DNA of 5,147 nt from JABWBD01 sp040768665. GTDB taxonomy: Bacteria; Planctomycetota; Planctomycetia; Pirellulales; Thermoguttaceae. The DNA is taken from the NCBI GenBank assembly GCA_040768665.1, contig JAXGMN010000129.1, positions 1-5,147 on the forward strand, in the 5' to 3' direction. Each line of letters opens with the position of its first letter. Within the stretch, counting starts at the first letter, position 1. Positions 1 to 2,450 of the stretch are shown here, in pieces. Both the position numbers and the translations under genes were made by a program. The notes beneath the pieces are model-generated. The model ran no database searches, was not told the DNA's origin, and saw only the letters and a program-made list of their open reading frames with translations.

Positions 1-20
1 GGCATGATGCCCGGCGTTTT
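1..20 (+). terminator. Possible right half of a rho-independent terminator at the left edge
   Basis: The window begins GGCATGATGCC, then CGGCG and TTTT. If the five bases before the window are CGCCG, this becomes an 8-bp GC stem (CGCCGGGC / GCCCGGCG) with loop ATGAT followed by four T, a normal terminator pointing right. Only half is visible, so this is a prediction. It would end a plus-strand transcript converging on the cassette array. Confidence 0.25.
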
Positions 21-33
21 CGATGGATGGACA

Positions 34-64
34 ATAGTAGAAGCTATGGTGGGGAAGTTGTCAA
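34..64 (-). promoter_or_regulatory. Possible promoter inside the third cassette
   Basis: A perfect -35 hexamer TTGACA (64-59, minus strand) is followed by TACTAT (39-34, 4 of 6, spacing 19) or TCTACT (41-36, 4 of 6, spacing 17). Transcription would start near 28 and run off the left edge, into a gene that might start at the ATG at 5-3. Promoters inside cassettes are known for genes that must be expressed regardless of position. The -35 is good, the -10 mediocre. Confidence 0.35.
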
Positions 65-98
65 GAGCGAGTCGCCTCTGTGGCCGAACAGCCCTGGT

Positions 99-185
99 GT
101 CGAACGACACGCGTCACCGGGCCGGCGGTGACTTTCCATTGGTAATAGACTCAGCCGCCGGCTCCGGTGCACGCGATAGTTCGGA
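99..185 (-). other. attC site of the TIR-like cassette, overlapping the 3' end of its gene
   Basis: Read on the minus strand: R'' TCCGAAC (185-179), spacer TATC, L'' GCGTGCAC (174-167), a GC-rich stem, a ~26-nt loop (154-129), L' GTGACGC (117-111), spacer GTGTC, and R' GTTCGAC (105-99). The stem has 18 pairs (111-128 with 155-174) broken by single-base bulges at 163 and 170. Two bulges with the same 6-bp separation occur in the attC at 1065-1161. R'' is an exact reverse complement of GTTCGGA, the R' core that this cassette would have as a free circle. The gene stop at 114 falls in the L' arm, so the reading frame passes through most of the site. Confidence 0.9.
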
Positions 186-1070
186 AGTCGGCGCGGCTTC
201 CACGTCGCTTGCGGCAAGGAGTCCGTCGTACGCAGACACGTCTACGAACACGTTCTGTGCTGGATTGAACTGCGGAGATTCAACTTCGGCTGGCAGTTCG
301 ACCCCCAGCCGGCGGCAGCATTCGCGCCCCAAATAAGTCCAAACCATTTGAAATCGCAGGTCTGACGAATCGGGGACGCACCGAATAAGGCCAAGACTGA
401 TCATCTGTTGCGTGTGGAAGTCATCACGCGAAAGCAAGCTGTTTTCGGCCCTTTCGTCGTTGAACTCGCGAGCAAGTGCCAAGCGTCGAATGAGGCGACG
501 AGCATGTGGCGCGAGCTGCGAAAGTACATCCTCAGCCCTCATGTAGTCGGCAGTCAAGGAGAGGCCGATTTGCTCGTTGAGGCGAGTGACGAGTTCGTCA
601 AGGCCAGATTCAACGCTCGCTTCAGTCGCGGAAAACGCTACAGGCCAACGCCGGTTCCGAAGATCAAAGGGCAGTCTCGTCGGGCCGCCGAAGCGATCGT
701 TCATCACCAGGACAATGCGATCCCATCCCAGACGAGCAGCAGCATAGCCGGTTTCGAGCATTACGTTGACGTTGGGTGAGTACTTCCGATTAGGGCACTT
801 GTCGGTGGTTTGAGAAGAGATAGAAACGTCCGCCACGAACACCGCCGCCCGTTCAATTTTGCGAAAGATCGTCCCGGCAATTTCGGGTGTCCCACCGACG
901 TTCTGCGTATCTTGATCAACGCGCGGGGAGTCAACGATGCGCGGATGCGACGCCAACATCTCGACAGATCGCGAAAGCGCCGTAGCAATGACGTCCCGCG
1001 TAGTGGTGGCGGGTAAGTCGCTCTGCCAGGAGTAAAACACGGTGGGAGCCGACATGTTGGGACTTCCGAA
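105..1070 (-). mobile_element. Complete integron gene cassette (966 bp) carrying the TIR-like gene
   Basis: The boundaries follow from the cleavage point between G and TT in each R' core: 1071/1070 on the right and 105/104 on the left. The cassette holds one gene (114-1055) and one attC (99-185, of which the last six bases belong to the next cassette). Only 15 bp separate the cassette start from the ATG, leaving room for a ribosome-binding site but no promoter. Expression must therefore come from upstream, either from the promoter of the tandem-TIR cassette or from a more distant array promoter. The self-complementarity of the excised ends is strong evidence of a true cassette. No integrase gene lies in the window. 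Confidence 0.9.
114..1055 (-). CDS. TIR-like (FYSWQSD family) predicted nucleotide-binding protein, integron cassette gene
   Basis: A 313-residue protein whose first ~165 residues match the TIR-like, predicted nucleotide-binding family known by its FYSWQSD start. Visible motifs in order: FYSWQSDLP (7-15), R45/D47/D49 with GGTPEI (54-59), a beta strand FVADVS (73-78), PNVNVMLETGYA (94-105; E101 is the likely counterpart of the TIR catalytic glutamate), and LPFDLRNRR (128-136). By family analogy it binds or cleaves a nucleotide such as NAD+ in the cytoplasm; that is inference. Residues ~170-270 look helical and unassigned. The last 23 residues (291-313, rich in Ala, Pro, Ser) are encoded inside the attC site, so they are probably dispensable. 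The ATG at 1055 is chosen because GGAAG (1067-1063) lies 7 nt upstream, overlapping the attC R' core. No signal peptide or membrane segment is seen. It is the only gene in its cassette and follows the tandem-TIR cassette in the same orientation. The reading is secure; the biochemical role is not. Confidence 0.88.
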   Translation of the reverse strand: MSAPTVFYSWQSDLPATTTRDVIATALSRSVEMLASHPRIVDSPRVDQDTQNVGGTPEIAGTIFRKIERAAVFVADVSISSQTTDKCPNRKYSPNVNVMLETGYAAARLGWDRIVLVMNDRFGGPTRLPFDLRNRRWPVAFSATEASVESGLDELVTRLNEQIGLSLTADYMRAEDVLSQLAPHARRLIRRLALAREFNDERAENSLLSRDDFHTQQMISLGLIRCVPDSSDLRFQMVWTYLGRECCRRLGVELPAEVESPQFNPAQNVFVDVSAYDGLLAASDVEAAPTSELSRAPEPAAESITNGKSPPAR

Positions 1071-1161
1071 CGACCAAGCTCACCTGCGGCGGCCGCGGGT
1101 GAGAAGTTGAACCACGAGCAGCCGCAATGCGGCCGCCGTCAGGTGCAGCGAATTGTTAGCC
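1065..1161 (-). other. attC integron recombination site between the tandem-TIR cassette and the TIR-like cassette
   Basis: Read on the minus strand: R'' GGCTAAC (1161-1155), spacer AATT, L'' CGCTGCAC (1150-1143), a GC-rich stem and loop, L' GTGAGCT (1083-1077), spacer TGGTC, and R' GTTCGGA (1071-1065). On the plus strand, 1081-1096 pairs fully with 1129-1145 apart from a bulge at 1139; a second bulge at 1146 lies in L''. The extra base in L'' relative to L' is the standard attC asymmetry and fixes the orientation as minus, the same as both genes. R' matches R'' poorly outside the central bases. This is expected in an array, because cleavage falls after the G of GTT and the last six bases belong to the next cassette. 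Sequence and structure are read directly; recombination activity is inferred. Confidence 0.93.
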
Positions 1162-1976
1162 CTTCATAGGCCCTTCCTCTCAAGTTCCCGATTGAGTTTC
1201 TCGAATCCTCGCGTTAAATCGCCGGTGAAGTCGATATAGGGAATTCCTGCAACCGCTAGGGTAGGGCCAATTGCCTTTGCTTTCAGAAGGAATATCGGGA
1301 TTTTGGCGTCCTCCGCAAAGAAATACTCTCTGACAGTCCAGCGCGAACGTTTCCAGTTTTCCGAGAGGACCGTGAAAAGCGCGGTAGATCCCAGAATTAC
1401 TTCCTCCAGCTCAAGGAAGAGCTGGTTGTGATAGTCTCGGTCACTCTCCTCGAAGTCCCAGTACGCGTAGCCCTTCCGCTTCAAGAATTCCTTGAGCTTG
1501 CCCACGAAGTCGCCGTCTTCTTCCGCATAGCTGATAAACACATACCCCTTGTTCTTGCGGGTAATCTCGATCGGAGACGCGCTCGGAGCTTGGCCGGTAA
1601 CTGCGGCCAGGCGCTGGATGACGTGCTCACCGCCGTGCCGCAGGTCCAGCCATTGGTATCGTTGAAGGGGTTCAGGAATCGCCGAGACGTCAACGTCACC
1701 GACCAGAACCGGAACGATTTTCTTGCCTGCGGCGAGCGCCACGTCGAGTTCGTTCCGCAAACACTCTGACGCCAGAGAATGAGGACTCAAGAGGAAAAGG
1801 ATCGTATCCGACTCTTCAAGCGCTTTCTTGATCTCATCGGACCAGTTGGTCCCTGCACGTATCTCGCGATCGCTCCACGTGGATACACCCAGACCCCCCA
1901 ACTGCTTGATGATCCGATCGGCAACCGGACGGTCTCGATGGGAGTAGCTGACGAAGATCTGGGGCTTCATGGCTAC
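1071..1976 (-). mobile_element. Integron gene cassette carrying the tandem-TIR gene; right boundary uncertain
   Basis: The left end is fixed by the attC cleavage point at 1071/1070. The right end is not clear. The cassette R'' is GGCTAAC, so a start reading TTAGCC is expected on the minus strand. The nearest match is GTAGCC at 1976-1971, directly before the ATG (5 of 6 bases), but the preceding GT of a core site is lost. No attC stem or attI-like GTTRRRY core is seen between 1971 and 2447. The cassette may therefore be the first of the array with a decayed junction, or may extend into the intergenic region and carry its own promoter. Confidence 0.5.
1164..1970 (-). CDS. Tandem double-TIR-domain protein, integron cassette gene
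   Basis: A 268-residue soluble protein made of two TIR domains in one chain and little else. TIR-1 (about 3-125) opens with IFVSYSHRD (5-13) and has the BB-loop-like stretch WSDREIRAGTNW (32-43), LFLLSPHSL (58-66), and LRNEL (71-75), with E74 as candidate catalytic glutamate. TIR-2 (about 142-262) has YVFISYAEED (143-152), YWDFEESD (170-177), LSENWKRSRWTVREY (202-216; candidate glutamate E215), and the late strand IPYIDFTGD (243-251). Both glutamate positions are kept, so both domains may be active, or they may form a built-in TIR dimer. Bacterial TIR proteins commonly degrade NAD+ or make cyclic-ADP-ribose-type signals in anti-phage defence; for this gene that is inference. The ATG at 1970 is supported by AGGA (1982-1979) 8 nt upstream. 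The TGA stop lies 2 bp before the attC R'' core, typical cassette packing. By eye it is less GC-rich than the NLR-like gene, fitting separate origin. No sensor or partner domain is present. Confidence 0.92.
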   Translation of the reverse strand: MKPQIFVSYSHRDRPVADRIIKQLGGLGVSTWSDREIRAGTNWSDEIKKALEESDTILFLLSPHSLASECLRNELDVALAAGKKIVPVLVGDVDVSAIPEPLQRYQWLDLRHGGEHVIQRLAAVTGQAPSASPIEITRKNKGYVFISYAEEDGDFVGKLKEFLKRKGYAYWDFEESDRDYHNQLFLELEEVILGSTALFTVLSENWKRSRWTVREYFFAEDAKIPIFLLKAKAIGPTLAVAGIPYIDFTGDLTRGFEKLNRELERKGL

Positions 1977-2029
1977 ATTCCTACCCGTAGGCTATGTAAT
2001 TCAGCGGGATAATGAGGGCGCCCGGGCTG

Positions 2030-2035
2030 ATTATA
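2030..2035 (-). promoter_or_regulatory. -10 element (TATAAT) upstream of the tandem-TIR gene
   Basis: A perfect TATAAT on the minus strand, giving a start near 2023 and a leader of about 50 nt to the ATG at 1970. No good -35 is found at 16-18 bp (TCTTAT at 17), and there is no extended -10 TG, so activity may be weak or depend on an activator. It could drive both cassette genes. Confidence 0.45.
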
Positions 2036-2142
2036 CGGCCGAATCCGGACGCATAAGATGCATCACACCTTCGGTCAATGTACTCGCGAAGTGGCCATCC
2101 AGCAAGCACTTGCGAGATCCTCTGTCCATGTGGGAGGCGTGT

Positions 2143-2157
2143 TATGCGGACCGCATA
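2143..2157. promoter_or_regulatory. Perfect 15-bp dyad, possible operator
   Basis: TATGCGG and CCGCATA (2143-2149 and 2151-2157) form a perfect inverted repeat around one central A, in the divergent intergenic region. Its form suits a dimeric regulator, but no regulator gene is visible and no T tract follows, so it is not a terminator. Chance occurrence cannot be excluded. Confidence 0.3.
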
Positions 2158-2351
2158 GTACGCGAACTCTCCGTCCTTGGTCGTTATTCTGACGGGGGAT
2201 GTGGTTTATACGGCCCGTACCGGCCACAGAACACCCAGAGATAAGTCGGGCGTCGTGGGTCGTGGAATCGTAAGTGTCGGAAACGTAATTCATCTCCCGC
2301 CCGGCATGTCTGAACCCGCATGGCTTCTTCCATCACGCGGCCGGCTTCCGC

Positions 2352-2381
2352 TTGCAGCCGATCTCGCCGACGCCGTATACT
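2352..2381 (+). promoter_or_regulatory. Possible sigma-70 promoter of the NLR-like gene
   Basis: TTGCAG (2352-2357) and TATACT (2376-2381, 5 of 6) are separated by 18 bp. Transcription would start near 2388, about 60 nt before the GTG at 2448. The -10 is good, the -35 moderate (3 of 6). Confidence 0.35.
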
Positions 2382-2437
2382 CGGGCATGTCAGCAGACAC
2401 TCCCGTTCCGATTTGGCGTCAAGAAGTTCTCTGTGTC

Positions 2438-2450
2438 GGAGAATACCGTG
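2438..2450 (+). promoter_or_regulatory. Ribosome-binding site deciding the GTG start of the NLR-like gene
   Basis: GGAG (2438-2441), a 6-nt spacer, then GTG (2448-2450). No ATG exists in frame upstream of the TIR domain, and the alternative GTG at 2433 has only AAGAAG about 7 nt before it. This start leaves nine residues before the first TIR strand. Confidence 0.7.

Larger units (their letters stand above)
1..104 (-). mobile_element. Start of a third integron cassette, cut by the left window edge
   Basis: On the minus strand a new cassette begins with TTCGAC after the attC cleavage point at 105/104. The visible 104 bp holds no clear gene. An ATG at 5-3 could be a start codon just at the edge, but there is no good ribosome-binding site before it. 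If this is a normal cassette, its own attC, outside the window, should carry an R'' core close to GTCGAAC. Confidence 0.6.
1971..2447. other. Divergent intergenic region without a convincing gene
   Basis: This 477-bp stretch separates the tandem-TIR gene (minus) and the NLR-like gene (plus). Short open frames exist on both strands, but none has a good ribosome-binding site or recognisable protein. It holds the two candidate promoters, the 15-bp dyad, and a repeated 10-mer TTATACGGCC at 2031-2040 and 2206-2215; the first copy overlaps the minus-strand TATAAT and the second gives a minus-strand TATAAA. No attI, attC stem, tRNA or integrase fragment was found. Confidence 0.6.

Noticed and set aside
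97..110. Inverted repeat GTGTC-GAAC-GACAC as a terminator
   Set aside because: No T tract follows on either strand, and it overlaps the R' core and adjoining spacer of the attC site, which explains it better.
114..1970. Assignment of the two cassette genes to Thoeris
   Set aside because: No ThsA-like SIR2 or SLOG effector is present, and neither protein has the single-TIR ThsB layout; a TIR domain alone is not enough.
1969..2244. Plus-strand open frame of 91 codons in the intergenic region
   Set aside because: Its ATG overlaps the ATG of the tandem-TIR gene on the other strand, no ribosome-binding site precedes it, and the protein is not recognisable. It may be chance.
1971..2447. Integron attI site or integrase gene fragment
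   Set aside because: No GTTRRRY core in a suitable place and no tyrosine-recombinase-like sequence in any frame; only weak TAGCC remnants.
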